DNA from: Saururus chinensis
Taxonomy: Eukaryota; Streptophyta; Magnoliopsida; Piperales; Saururaceae
Assembly: GCA_035235625.1 (NCBI GenBank)
Contig: CP141145.1
Span: 33,770,668 to 33,834,667, forward strand
DNA length: 64,000 bases
Direction of reading: 5' to 3'
This document shows, one piece after another, positions 1-11,332 of the stretch (position 1 is the first letter of the stretch; each line of letters opens with the position of its first letter). A program made the translations under genes and the position numbers. The notes below the pieces were generated by a model, which did no database searches, was not told the origin of the DNA, and worked only from the letters and a program-made list of their open reading frames with translations.

Positions 1-633
1 TAATTTTTTTAATATTTATTTATTATAGTATTAAGATTAATATTTTTTAATATTTATTTATTAAATTTAATTAATTCTTTAAGTATTCCACTAATTTTTT
101 TAATACTATTACAAAAATATATTAGCATTATTGCTAAAATGTTTTAGTAATTAGCACTATTGCTAAAAATAGTGCTAAAACCTTTTAGCGATAGTGATAA
201 AACGATTTCGCAATAGTGCCAAAATATTTTTGCAATGCTCCCTTCTCTTCCCCCCTCTCTTCTCCCTTTTTGATTGGTTAATTAATTATTTTATTTTTTA
301 AATAATAAATAACAAATATATTAGTGATGCTTAGGTATACACGTCGTTAATATCCTACGAATCCTTTGCAATTATATAGGGTAGTAGCGACACAAATTAC
401 TATGTATCACTAATATATTTTATTTTATTTATTTTTTCTTAATTATAAATATATCATAAAATAAAAAATTTAAAAGTACAAATTAAAATCATGTCTTCTC
501 TCTCTATCTCCTCTCTCTCTACCCTCTCTCCTCTTTCACTAACCCGTCTCTCTTCTCTCTCTTATCTCTACTCTCTCTCCCCTCTGTCTCCCCCTCTATC
601 TCCTCTGTCTCCCCTCTCTCTCTCCCTCTCCCC

Positions 634-2175
634 TAGGGGTGTTAACAAGCCGAGCTAAGCTGGGCTCAAATTGCTGAAGCTTGGCTCGAAGCTCGAATAA
701 ACTTGAACCTATAGCTCGAGCTCGGCTCGAATTAGAAATCCAAAGCTTGACTCGAGCTCGAGCTCGAACTTGAATAAGTGAATCATAAGCCTTGGTTCGA
801 ACTGGGCTCGAGCTAAAAAAATAAAAATAATCTATATATAAATATAAAGTATATGAAGTTTCACACATACTAATATATTTTTAGTATTAAATATTAATAA
901 ATATACTTAAACAAGTATTACGACTACACCGTGAACATTTGATTATAGTCACTATGAAAGAAGAAAACTATGACAAATAAGTTTTAGTTACATATGCTAA
1001 AAAAATGCAACATAATTATTTTTCTCTCTTTATGTACATATAATCACTAAAAAAGATGTAAAAAATAAAAAATTATTTAGGCAACATTGTCATTTACTTT
1101 TTTGTGTTTTCTTTTCTTTACATGTGTATAAATCACTAATAAAAAAGTTATTCTATAACCTTAGTGTGCCTCTAAAAATTTTTGAAGTACATGTAAAAAA
1201 ATTTGCATTTTGTAAGATAAGGACGGTCCCAATGTCATGCTTCAACTTTTAAAAGAATATCTAATCATTCTTTTCTAAACTAAGGTTGGTCCACAAATGT
1301 CATGCTTCTTTTAGAATTATTTTTAAGTATATTAGTATGATATCATGTTGACCATCTGTCATATATTTATGGCTCCATTTGGTTTTTTTTAGTTTATCTT
1401 CAATAATCAAATAGCCCTATTAATTTGGAACATAAAGAGTATATTAGTGTTTGCGTCTCAAATATTTTATTTTTATGAAAAATATATCATATATAAAAAT
1501 ATATATCCATTATAATTTAAAAAGGATATATATCATAATTTTTTTATATGAGTTTAGACTCTCGTACGTCAGCATGAGTAAAGACATCATGGCCATCAAG
1601 ATCAAGATCCAAGTACACGAGAAGACATAAACTAATCTACCTCCCAAGTTATGTATGTTCTTATATCGTAATATGAGGATGCATGACATCGATACTTACA
1701 TAGTCGTGAGTGAGCCTTGACTTATATAAATGGGTCTCATATATTAATACGATACATAATATTAGTATATAAATATGTGATTATATGTCGTTTTATATAT
1801 TCCATTTATCTTAGGTTAATAACTCAATTAGATTTTTCAAAATGAACTAATCAAATAGAGCTATTAATCTAAGAATGGAGGGAGTATGTTATAAATATAT
1901 TGAAATTAACAATTATGTTTATATAAAATATGTATATATATGCATTATTTATTATATATATATTATTTATATATAATTTTAAAATTGTATTCGAGTACAA
2001 GGTCGAGTTGAGTAGCATCGAGTTTGAGTTTTATTCGAGCCGAGCCAAGTTGAGCACGGGTCTGCTCGAATTTATTCGAGCTCGAATCGAGCCTGATTCG
2101 AGTTAAGCTTAATTCGAGCCGAACCGAGCTGAGCTAGGTTTGCTCACAAGCCAACTCGGCTCATTTACAGCCCTA
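634..2175. mobile_element. Non-autonomous hAT-type transposon with GCTCGA subterminal repeats
   Basis: The left end is TAGGGGTGTTAA and the right end reads TAGGGCTGTAAA on the other strand, an imperfect terminal inverted repeat. The flanks carry a perfect 8-bp direct duplication, CTCTCCCC (626-633 and 2176-2183), the length made by hAT transposases. The outer 150-200 bases at each end are packed with GAGCTCG/GCTCGAA motifs in both orientations. The AT-rich centre has no transposase reading frame. It sits in the CT-rich part of a tandem unit and was therefore inserted after that unit existed. Confidence 0.85.
1797..1886. repeat. Short Stowaway-like MITE inside the hAT element
   Basis: The ends are inverted copies of each other: the left end reads ATTCCATTTATCTTAGGTT and the right end, on the other strand, TACTCCCTCCATTCTTAG, each followed by TTAATA and a CTC motif. 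This is the CTCCCTCC-type terminus of the family found again at 40461, 43267, 43503 and 45447. Confidence 0.5.
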
Positions 2176-3310
2176 CTCTCCCCTCTATCTCGGTTCTCTC
2201 TCTCATGTTTTTCTCTCTCCCTTCTATCACACCTCTCTCTCTCTTCTCTCCTCTCACTCTCTTTCCCCTCTCTCTCTAAGGAGGAGTGAGGATAAAGTAG
2301 GAGAATTTTATTTATTATATATAAAATAATAAATATTAAATAAAATATATTATATTTGAGAAGTTTATTTTTTATTTTTTAATATTTATTTATTATATAT
2401 ATAATAGTAAATATTAAACAAAATATATTATATTTAAGAATTTTATTTTAATTTTTTTAATATCCATTTATTATAATATGAAAATTAATATTTTTTAAGA
2501 TTTATTTATTAAAATTAATTAATAATTTAAGTATTCCACTAAAACATTTCCACACTATTACCAAAATATTTTAGTATTATTCTTAAAACATTTTAGCAAT
2601 AGTGCTAAAACGCTTTAACAATACTCCTCTCTCCTCTCTACCTTCTTTCCTCTATCTTTTTGATTAGTTAATTAATTATTTTATTTTTTAAATAATAAAT
2701 AAAAAATAAATTAACAAAGCTTAGAAATATGCATTGCTAATATCCTACTCATTCATTGCTATTATATAGGGTAATAGCGACACAAATTACTATGCGTTGC
2801 TAATATATTTTATTTTATTTATTTTTTTTAATTATAAATATATTATAAATTAAAAAAGTCAAAATTCAAATCTTATCTTCTCTCTATCTCCCTCTCTCCT
2901 CTCTCACTACCCCCTCTCTTTTCTCTTTCTACTCCCTCTCTCCTCTCTATATCCTCTCTTCTAGCTTTCTATCTCCTATCTTCTCTCTTCCTTTATCTCT
3001 CCTATCTTCTCTCTTCCTCTATCTCTCCTATGTCTTTGTCTATCCTCTTACTCTCTTTCCCCTCTCTCTTTAAGGAAGAGAAGGGATAAAGTAAGAGAAT
3101 TTTATTTATTATATATAAAATATTAAATAAAATATATTATATTTGAGAATTTTTTATTTTTAATATTTTTTATTATATATAAATAGTAAATATTAAATAA
3201 AATATATTATATTTAAGAATTTATTTTATTTTTTTAATATTTATTTATTTATTATAATATTAAAATTAATAAAAAAATTAATATTTATTACTTAAAATTA
3301 TAATATAAAT

Positions 3311-4325
3311 ACTAAATACTTGTCTCGACTCTCTTCCTATTCCTTGCTGACATCTGAATCGTTTAGGTGAAGTGGGGCAGTAGTGGTTCACGTTGTGTGG
3401 CAGGCCTCCCATTGCATGGATCTTGTGTCACGATAATTTGATCTATGAATACTTTTAGCTAGCAAAAAAGAATAAAAAAAAACAGGTCCGTTAAACTCTT
3501 CATCCATCGCGCCATTATGAATCTAATAGAAAATCAACTTGGTTTTTAAGGAAAATCCGACATATTAAATTGCTAATTTGGCAAAGAGATAAGTAGAAAC
3601 ACAGGAAGAGAATCAAAAATAAAGATGATACGAGTATAGAAAGATCACCTCTTTGGGTTTTCCGCTAGGGGAAAGGAAAACGACTTTCAGCTTTCCATCT
3701 CTTCGCTAAAATTACAGGAATGGAATTCCTAGATTGAGAGAATTTTACTGAACCGTGATGCCTAATTATCTTATCATGGGATCACATGCAAAAGTAAAAG
3801 AGTTGTGATTGATATGTAATTTCAGCCCACATCCACCATTGTTGTGGAAACATTAACAGGGGCCGTGTCGCACAAGCGTAAGCACCGGCCCGCCATGTCG
3901 ATGGCACGAGCGTTGATATGGATCCCATCCCAGTGATGAATAATCTCATTGATAAATGGGAGCCCTTATCTATTCATATTTCATACAAACGTACGCTACT
4001 TTATCATCCCTCTCCTACAGGCTCATTGTTGTCATAAGAGAACATAAAAATTTCTTCCCTAATTATACATTTCTATCTCTAACCCCCAAAATAGACTAAA
4101 TTTCATATGTGTGTTTGGAGTTTGGGTCGCTTAAACTCTCTCATGATAAGTAAACTTTGATATCAATAAAAGAAATTACACACTTGAAGAGATTTACTTC
4201 AAGCTCAAAGATTATCACTTTTATTTATTTGTGGCGCTCTGGCCATAGCGTGCTCACAAACTACAAATATTCTTACATCTCAAACGACAAAATGGGTTCA
4301 TTATTTCTAACTGCCTTTTGCTAAA
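3311..4325. other. Intergenic, no gene recognised
   Basis: No open frame of credible length or similarity. Composition is less repetitive than the preceding tandem units. A stretch near 3850-3920 is GC-richer (ccggcccgccatgtcg) but shows no codon structure. Confidence 0.5.
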
Positions 4326-4690
4326 GAAGAATATGTTAAAATAGCTCTTAAATATTATGTATTATTCAAAACATCTCTTATATTTAACTAATACACAAAT
4401 TAACTCTATGCACATGTAAACTTCCCCTCTTCTACCAAATTATTTAAAATATAATTTTTTTAACTTACCAAATTATTATTATTTATTTCCACCACCTCTA
4501 ATTTTATCTCTACTACCTCTGCCATTGACTATGCTACTTCTACTACCAAATTTGTTGTCTTCATCATCGACTCTATTTTATCCAATTTCATCTTTACCAT
4601 CTCTACTACCATCACCTTTTATTCTTCCCCTCTTCTACCACCTATTCATCTTCTGTTTTCTTATCTCCTCCTTCTCGTCCTCATCCTCGT

Positions 4691-4723
4691 CCCTCCCTCC
4701 CTCCCTCCCTCCCTCCCTCCCTC
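4691..4723. repeat. (CCCT)n microsatellite
   Basis: About eight uninterrupted copies of CCCT inside the CT-rich left arm of the inverted-repeat element. The right arm has GA-rich sequence but no equally pure array. Confidence 0.9.
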
Positions 4724-5227
4724 ATTTTTTCTGTCTCTCCTTTCCTCCTCTCTCCTCCTCAATCACACCCTCATCTTCTTGTTAGAATCTAACAAGACCG
4801 ATTGTAAACTGCTAATGGAGTAATTAAAAATTTATTTATTTTTTTTACAAACTTAAATCTTAAAAATGAACTCATGGACATATTAAACTACTCAAAATTA
4901 AGAGTGAATTATTTTTACTTTGATTCTAAGCTTTCTCTAATATAAACCCAAACCTCATATTGACAATTGATAATCAAATTTGTTTTTATAAATAAGATAT
5001 AAGATATAAGATAACATTATGAGTGATAGTCTCTCTAATTATTTACAATGAAGTATCCTAACAAACTACATAAATAAAATAAAAAAATAAATTTTAAACA
5101 TATGACTATCTCAGTTGTTGTCGAATGTCCCTACTTTTGACTATCATGCATTAGTTGATTGTTGGTGCCAAAGAAGAAGATTCTCATTGCCTACATAAAA
5201 TTAAAAATGTAGTCTCTAGCCCCCGGC

Positions 5228-5649
5228 GTTATGATAGTCGATAGTCAAGACATTCGACAGCCAACAGTTGACAACCTACAATTGCGTGTCTAAAATTTAT
5301 TTTAGTTTTATATTATCTATATAGTTTATCAAAATAGTTCATTATAAATATATTATAGAGACATTATGACTCATAATGTTATCTTAAATTCTTTTTATTA
5401 TAATAAATTTGATTGTCAACTATCGGTACAAGGATTGGGTTATGATAGTCGATAGTTAAGACATTTGAAACCGACAATTGCGTGCCTAAAATTTACTTTA
5501 GTTTTATATTATCTATGTAGTTTATCAAAATAGTTGATTATAAATATAATATGGAGACATTATGACTCATAATGTTATCTTAAATCCCTTTTATTATAAT
5601 AAATTTGATTGTTGACTATCGATACAAGGATTGGGTTAGAGAAAGCTCA
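5228..5649. repeat. Two 211-bp tandem copies inside the right palindrome arm
   Basis: gttatgatagtcgatagt starts at 5228 and again at 5439. The following roughly 200 bases match closely, including gagacattatgactcataa in both copies. The left arm appears to have one copy, so the duplication probably followed formation of the palindrome. Confidence 0.8.
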
Positions 5650-6122
5650 TAATCAAGTAAGTTTAACATGTTTATGAGTTTATTTTTTACAATTTGAGTT
5701 TATAGATATAAATTAATAAAATTTTATTTGCTTCACTGGCTAGTTTAACTAATTTTGTTAGATTCTAAGTATGGAGGAAGAAGAGGCAATGTAGGAAGAA
5801 AATGCGAGGAGGAGAGGAGAGAGAGAAGAAGAGGAAGAGGTGGAAGAAGAAAAAGTGAAGATGAAATTGAATAAAATAAAGCCGGTGGTGAAGATGCCAA
5901 AGTTGGTGACAAGACAGTGAAGACAATGGTAGAAATAAAAAATAATGACTTGGTAAAATTAAAAGGAATAAAATTATATATATATATATATATATTTTAA
6001 GACCATTCACGACACATGTGGAAGTATATATAAGTATACAAGGTTATTTTGTGTATTATTTGAAAATAAAAAATATTTTCAAAAAATATATGGAGGTACA
6101 TTAAAGGGCCGTTTTGACACAT

Positions 6123-6412
6123 TCAACTTCAAAAAATTTGCATAATCTTGGCTCGATCCTCAAGAATATGCGCCAATTTGGGCACTTACAAGTGACTTCA
6201 AGAATCAGTCCCCTTCACAAAAAATAATAAATTTGAATTATTTCACAGTTTCAAATCTTACAATCATCATTATGCACGATTCACGAACAAGCCCGTCCAC
6301 ATACGGTGAAGGAATTGCTGCTTTCTCGTGCAACACTTCCACGAAATAACGTACATTAAAAGCTAATGAGCAAACTTTAGTACCGCCCCGCAAAAAAAAT
6401 GCTATCGCTAAT
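6123..6412. other. Probable 3' untranslated and downstream region of the kinesin gene
   Basis: AT-rich sequence between the inverted-repeat element and the kinesin stop codon (6413-6415 on the minus strand). No separate gene is visible. Confidence 0.4.
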
Positions 6413-9400
6413 CTAAACACGGATGCCTGGCAGTGTATTGAGCAAAGGGCTCAAGCTCTCGCCCTTTTTGGGTGAGAAGAACTCATCTTGCTTCACCGGG
6501 AGCTTGTTTTCCAATGGGCTAAATGGAAGATGATCTGGCCGTTGGATCACCTTCTTGATTGGACGCAGGCTCGCGAGATGACCGTTGAGCTGGTTGTTGC
6601 AAATGGGCAGTTTGCTCACTGGAGTCGCCATTTCCTTCTCTATTGCCAAAGGAGCTCCGGTGGGATCCTGGTTAAGGAGATAGATTATATATAGCATATA
6701 ACTAAAAAGCTTCTCACAAAACATAGAACTATTTATTAAACGGGTTTTGAACAGATAAATTACGAGCTGTGGTGAAACTTACCCCACCGAGCATGAGGAA
6801 ACTAAAAGCTTGCTTTTTGTTTTCATCACCAAGATAGGCTTCAATCAATGTTCTCAAATCTGCTAGACTGGAATTGTCCAAGATCTTCAGTTTGGTGATA
6901 AACTTCCCACCGTGTTCTTTTGCTGCCTCCCATTTCACGTACACCTCAACACATCCTTCCATATTTTCATTCTCCTTCATTTCTTGAGGTGCTTCCACAT
7001 AAGGTTGTTGTTTCTCACTTAGTTTAGTGGCCACTAATTTTCGCTCGTTGCTGATGGGAAGTTCCATCATCTTGTCTTCGGCAGTTTGAGGTGTTAATTC
7101 TGTTTGAGTGAAAGAAATTTGGAATGGCTGAATTTTCTTAGAGACACGTTTTGCGGAAGATATGTCATCAAACTCTGTAGGAGGAACGTCAGCAACGGAT
7201 TCAGATTTTCTCTTAGAAGGTGTTGGGGTCCTAACATGTTGAGCCAGCTCTCTGTGGTTTCCACACAGCAAGAAAATGTTCTGGATTCTTGTTTTTCTGG
7301 TGGAGGCTGTATCCTTTCTGTTGTCAAGTCCACCCATTGATACTGGACCCATGCTGTGCAATTTGCCTGTATCACAGTCGAATTCATCCACCTCTCCTCC
7401 ACAAGAGGCTTGCAGGTAAGAGCTCTCCTTTCGGATTGGCATTTCTTCCACTACTACTTTCTCCACCTCTTCATCCTCGGGCTCCTCTCCTTCTTCATCC
7501 ACCTCAAAGACAGTACTCAAGCATACTTTCTCTGGGAACCTTAGCCCAGATATGTCACCCTGTTGTTCACCAACCTGTTTCATGTCGTTCTGGGACTTCT
7601 CACATTGAGCATGGTTCTCACTTAGTTCTCTCACATTTTGAACATGAACAGTGGGCTGCTCGTCCATATCTAAGTCCATTGATTTCTCCATCCCTTGATC
7701 ACCATTAGCATATATTTCTGACAACCTTTTCATAAAGTTGCTTCCAACTACATCATGCGATCCACTATTCCCATGGTCGACCTTCACATGACATAGATCA
7801 GACTCAATCTCCTCCAGTCTACGCCCAAGCTTCTCAATCACTTCCTGCTGTTGTAAGATCTTCTCCTCCATCCTCCTCCTTTCAGCTTCAACAAACTCGT
7901 TTGCAATTTTCTGGCACTCCTCCAGTTTCCTCTCCAACTCAATCTTTAAAACATGGGTCCTTTCATTAACTTTCAAGTTTATCTCTTCCTCCTTAGCCAT
8001 TGATGCCCTTACTTCCATTTCTTCAAGTTTAGCTTTCAGCAGGGCGACCTCCTTTTCTTTCCTCAAAACTTCTTTGTGAGCTTCCTCCCGTTCTTTCTCC
8101 TTCAACTTGTTTTCCATTTGAAGTTTGAAAATGAACTGGTCCATGGCTGCAATTCTGGAGCCTAGAACTACAGATGCATCATCAGGGCCATTTTTGACAG
8201 GGGTGTTGCTTGTACGGATGATGCACTTAGCTTTAGCCCCATACTCAAGTGTAGAAATGGTCTTATACATCTCCTTCGGATCAGGGCTTGCACATAAAAT
8301 CATCAGTATTTTTGACTTATCATCCTCAAAGGAATCCTAAGAAATTAAGATAAATAAAATTAATTCATGAACAACCAATACCTTCACTATCATAACAGAA
8401 ACATAACTACTAAGATAAGGTAAACTTACCTGCAGAAGCATGGTAAGTTTACTATCTCTGAATGGCACATGGGAATCACCATTTGCAATGGACTCAACCA
8501 CCCTTTTTAATGCTATATTACCTTGATTGATCTTTGCTGTCTGCAGTATCAATGTCAATGAATCATTCTAGCTATAGTCAGAGCCAAATTGAAGTTAAAA
8601 GATATGAAAATGAGCAAGAGTAAAGAAATTTACCACCAAAGCCATACTATATGATCTACCTATTAATATATTTCAGAGGTGCGTGATCTACCTGCAATTT
8701 TGCCTCGAATCCAGTTTGTCCTGCTTGGTCAATATTTTCAGAACCTGCCATATCAACGAGCATCAACCTCCCGCCAACTGAAGGCACCTCTAAGATTATC
8801 TGCAGCAGCTCAGATGTGTAAAAGTCAAGGTTCTAGATGCTTACAACAGAGGTTCCAGTTTAATCATTTTCAAACATCGAATGCCATTCATTTTAAACAT
8901 TGAATCCAAATTTGTATCCGTCATTTAATTAAAACTCATAGCGCCTACTTTCAGTTCATGTTCAGTATGAATCATGTTAGGCTAATTCTTAGTCACACTT
9001 CGCTCATTTTTTCATGTTCTGTTTAGATTAAAAGCGGCTAATTCCCTATGACAAATATGGAACTACTATACTTGATCTCTGCTAAACATTCTAAATTCCG
9101 TACAGTCAACAGCCAAAATTAAGCAGCAACATACCATGCAATGGCTTCGTGAGCTTCTTTCGTTGCAAAGAGTGCTTTTGACGATTCTCCTCTTCTCTAC
9201 TTTGGAAACTTCCCTTGATATCTTGCCAGCCTCATTTCCTGAAAGAAAAGTTGCATTTTTTGCCTTTCCCCCCATTACTTCCAGTCTAACCTGAAAGCCC
9301 AATTAACAAGGGAACACAGCGTAGGATAATATCGACAGATGTTAGGGTATGAAAAGGGATCCTGCACTAAAATTATATCTCAAGTATAAATTATATAGAT

Positions 9401-10396
9401 CTTAGATAGAATGTTTCCAAACAGACAAGAGTCTGTACGCCATATTCATTGTTTTCCCATAGCGTGTACTACAAATTTGTTTATAACACCATTAAGAATT
9501 AGCATTCTATTTTTAATACCAGAGGTCCAGAAGACGAATGACCTCAGTTTCTCACAGGGCAGACAAACAATCTTATAAATGGGGCCAATTTTAGACATTG
9601 ACAACACAAGATGAAAATCACTCAGAAAAAAGCCCAAAAATACAATATTTTGTAGAATATAAATTTGCTGAGGGACCAAAAACAGGTCGTCAATGTAAGT
9701 TACCTTGGATGCATTCCCCTTTGGCCACCCAAGACCCCCGCCAGTATTACTCGATAGTAGATCATAAATGTCTTCGTTGTAAATCTCCAAAACAGTGACA
9801 TGTACAAAAGAGCCAAACCCTAGTCCCTGATTACCTTCACCAATAGTCTCTTCGTCTCCTTCTCCTAAAATGTCCTTCAAAGCCCTGTAAACAATCCCCG
9901 GCTGCTTGGAGCACCCAAACATCGTATGACTCTTCCCAGACCCAGTTGGGCCGTACATCATGATCGTGCATTTGGCCCCCAATTTCACCCCGGCAATCCT
10001 CGACCCGACGAATTTCTTGTAGAACCCATCAAGATCTTCCTCTTCAGATACCGAAACACCGTCGAGGCTGAAGTCCCGGTACCCGATATCAGTACGGACA
10101 CGAACGCACCGGCCATCTGAAGCGATCTGCATAACGGACGCGGGTTTGTTGGGCCGGTCAGGGTAGTCCCGGATCCGGCCTATGACCTCGACGGGGTGTT
10201 CAGCCGGTGGGTTGTCTCTGTTGGCGGCGGAGACAGCTGGGCTAGGGGACGCGTGGGCGGCTCGGGGGGTGGTGCCCAAATGGAGACGGTGCCTCGATTG
10301 TGGGGTCTTGCATGGGGTTCCCCCTTGGGAAGGAAATGGCTTCGATGAAGGCGTCACCTGCGATTGGGACGATTTCGAAGAGGGGGTCGCAACCAT
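6413..10396 (-). CDS. KIN10A: Kinesin-like protein KIN-10A (PAKRP2 type)
   Basis: Exons in transcription order: 10396-9704, 9290-9135, 8799-8692, 8540-8430, 8336-6783, 6667-6413. All junctions are GT-AG and the phases join into 958 codons plus stop. Visible motor motifs: P-loop GPTGSGKS (about residues 149-156), switch I NERSSRSH (274-281), switch II LVDMAGSE (297-304). A proline/serine-rich leader of about 65 residues precedes EHPVEVIGRIRDYP, the start of the motor. A charged coiled coil follows the motor (about 420-540), then a conserved tail with LPICNNQ and LPFSPLEN. The order and sequence fit the plant kinesin-10 member PAKRP2, which carries vesicles toward the plus ends of phragmoplast microtubules at cytokinesis. 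The Arabidopsis protein, as I recall it, is somewhat shorter. The start is the first ATG in frame; the P-loop lysine is intact and nothing looks broken. Confidence 0.93.
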
Positions 10397-11332
10397 CGCA
10401 GAGACTCAGCGGAAGAGAAGCGAATGTCCGTGGCGATTTCAGAGAAGGTTAACTTCGCGCTTGAATTGAAGCAGACTAAGAGGAGGATGGTGCGTATGGA
10501 AAGAGAAGAATCAAGAAGGAAGAAAGCAAGGAAGAGCGAGATAGGACAGAAGAGAGTGGCCGAGGGACAGATATCGGGCGTTTCGAAATTTGAGCGAGAA
10601 CTAGCCGTTACGATTGCAACGTCCATATTTGGCAAGCGAGTGAATTAAAACCCACTGAGTTCAACTTCCGAGTTTTCCCAGCTGGCTCGCCCTTTCATTA
10701 TTATGTCTTTTGCTAACACTTAACCCGTTTATCAACGAACTAAAATAAGATTTGTGTGTAGGAAATTCGAAGAGAAGGCCATTATGTTTCTTGATTCTAC
10801 TTAAACTCAGATACATAACGAAGAGTATCATCAGGAGGATGAAGTAGTGATGCACTTCGGATTCAAATCCATTGGTGAAGCTTCACCAGCGGGCGACCGC
10901 CTCTGATCGCATTGCCGGTGAAGTTTCACCAGCAGATTTGAGTTTATGCACTTGACGTTAATTAACATCACAATTGAACAGAGAAGTTGCCGTAATTGGT
11001 TTTTAAGAGTCATCGTTTTGACTCCAAATTCTGTTTCTGATATGAATACAAAACCAAGACTCTGAGAATCTCTTTGTCAAATATAAGGGTGTTCCATACA
11101 TGCTATAAATCTAGACAGATTTTGTCCCAGTCACGCTCGCCATGTTCCAATAACTTGCATCTTTATAACTGAGGGTTGAGTCCATCGTCAATTTAAATGG
11201 ATATATGAGGTCATTATGAGACAAAATTGTCACAGTTTTTTACCAAGACGCTTGTATCTATGACACTGATCGAAGACAAAACAATTGGTACAAAAAATCA
11301 GTGCCGATAGGAACAACAGATTGGCTGGACTT
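10397..11332. other. Promoter side of KIN-10A and 3' side of the fibrillin gene
   Basis: Apart from the MSA-like site, the notable sequence is two copies of GGTGAAGYTTCACCAGC (near 10874 and 10917), each nearly palindromic, 43 bases apart. Open frames on either strand near 10354-10648 overlap the kinesin 5' end and look like shadows. Confidence 0.45.
10602..10612 (-). promoter_or_regulatory. Putative MSA (mitosis-specific activator) element
   Basis: On the minus strand the site reads CGTAACGGCTA, one mismatch from the MSA consensus YCYAACGGYYA bound by three-repeat MYB factors in G2/M genes. It lies about 206-216 bases upstream of the KIN-10A start codon, in the right setting for a cytokinesis gene. 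A single short match can occur by chance. Confidence 0.45.

Larger units (their letters stand above)
1..3310. repeat. Tandem AT/CT-rich repeat units of about 0.8 kb
   Basis: Each unit has an AT-rich half, a stretch with GCTAAAA/TTTTAGC motifs, and a CT-rich half. The block at 2277 (taaggaggagtgagg) recurs at 3071, a period of about 794 bases. The block at 381 (gtagtagcgacacaaatt) recurs at 2771; after subtracting the 1550 bases added by the transposon at 634-2175 and its duplication, that period is about 840. The first unit is cut by the window start and the third ends near 3310. No coding potential is visible; the short open frames here are simple-sequence artefacts. Confidence 0.75.
4326..6122. 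mobile_element. Long inverted-repeat (foldback or MULE-like) element, about 1.8 kb
   Basis: The two halves are imperfect reverse complements around about 5220. Paired landmarks: TTAGAATCTAAC at 4782-4793 against GTTAGATTCTAA at 5757-5768; the CT-rich tract 4670-4780 against the GA-rich tract 5770-5860; aatacacaaattaact near 4392 against the complement of ttttgtgtatta near 6050; and gtcgaatgtccctac near 5119 against the complement of gtcaagacattcgac near 5243. No transposase frame is present. Outer limits are approximate and I could not fix a target duplication, so the superfamily is undecided. Confidence 0.6.

Noticed and set aside
4525-4785. Plus-strand Ser/Leu/Pro-rich ORF
   Set aside because: Simple CT-rich sequence within the palindrome arm.
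10354-10648. ORFs on both strands overlapping the kinesin 5' end
   Set aside because: Shadows of the GC-richer kinesin exon and its 5' untranslated region; no homology.
10870-10940. Regulatory pair of GGTGAAGYTTCACC palindromes
   Set aside because: Only two copies and no known factor; could be chance or a small duplication.
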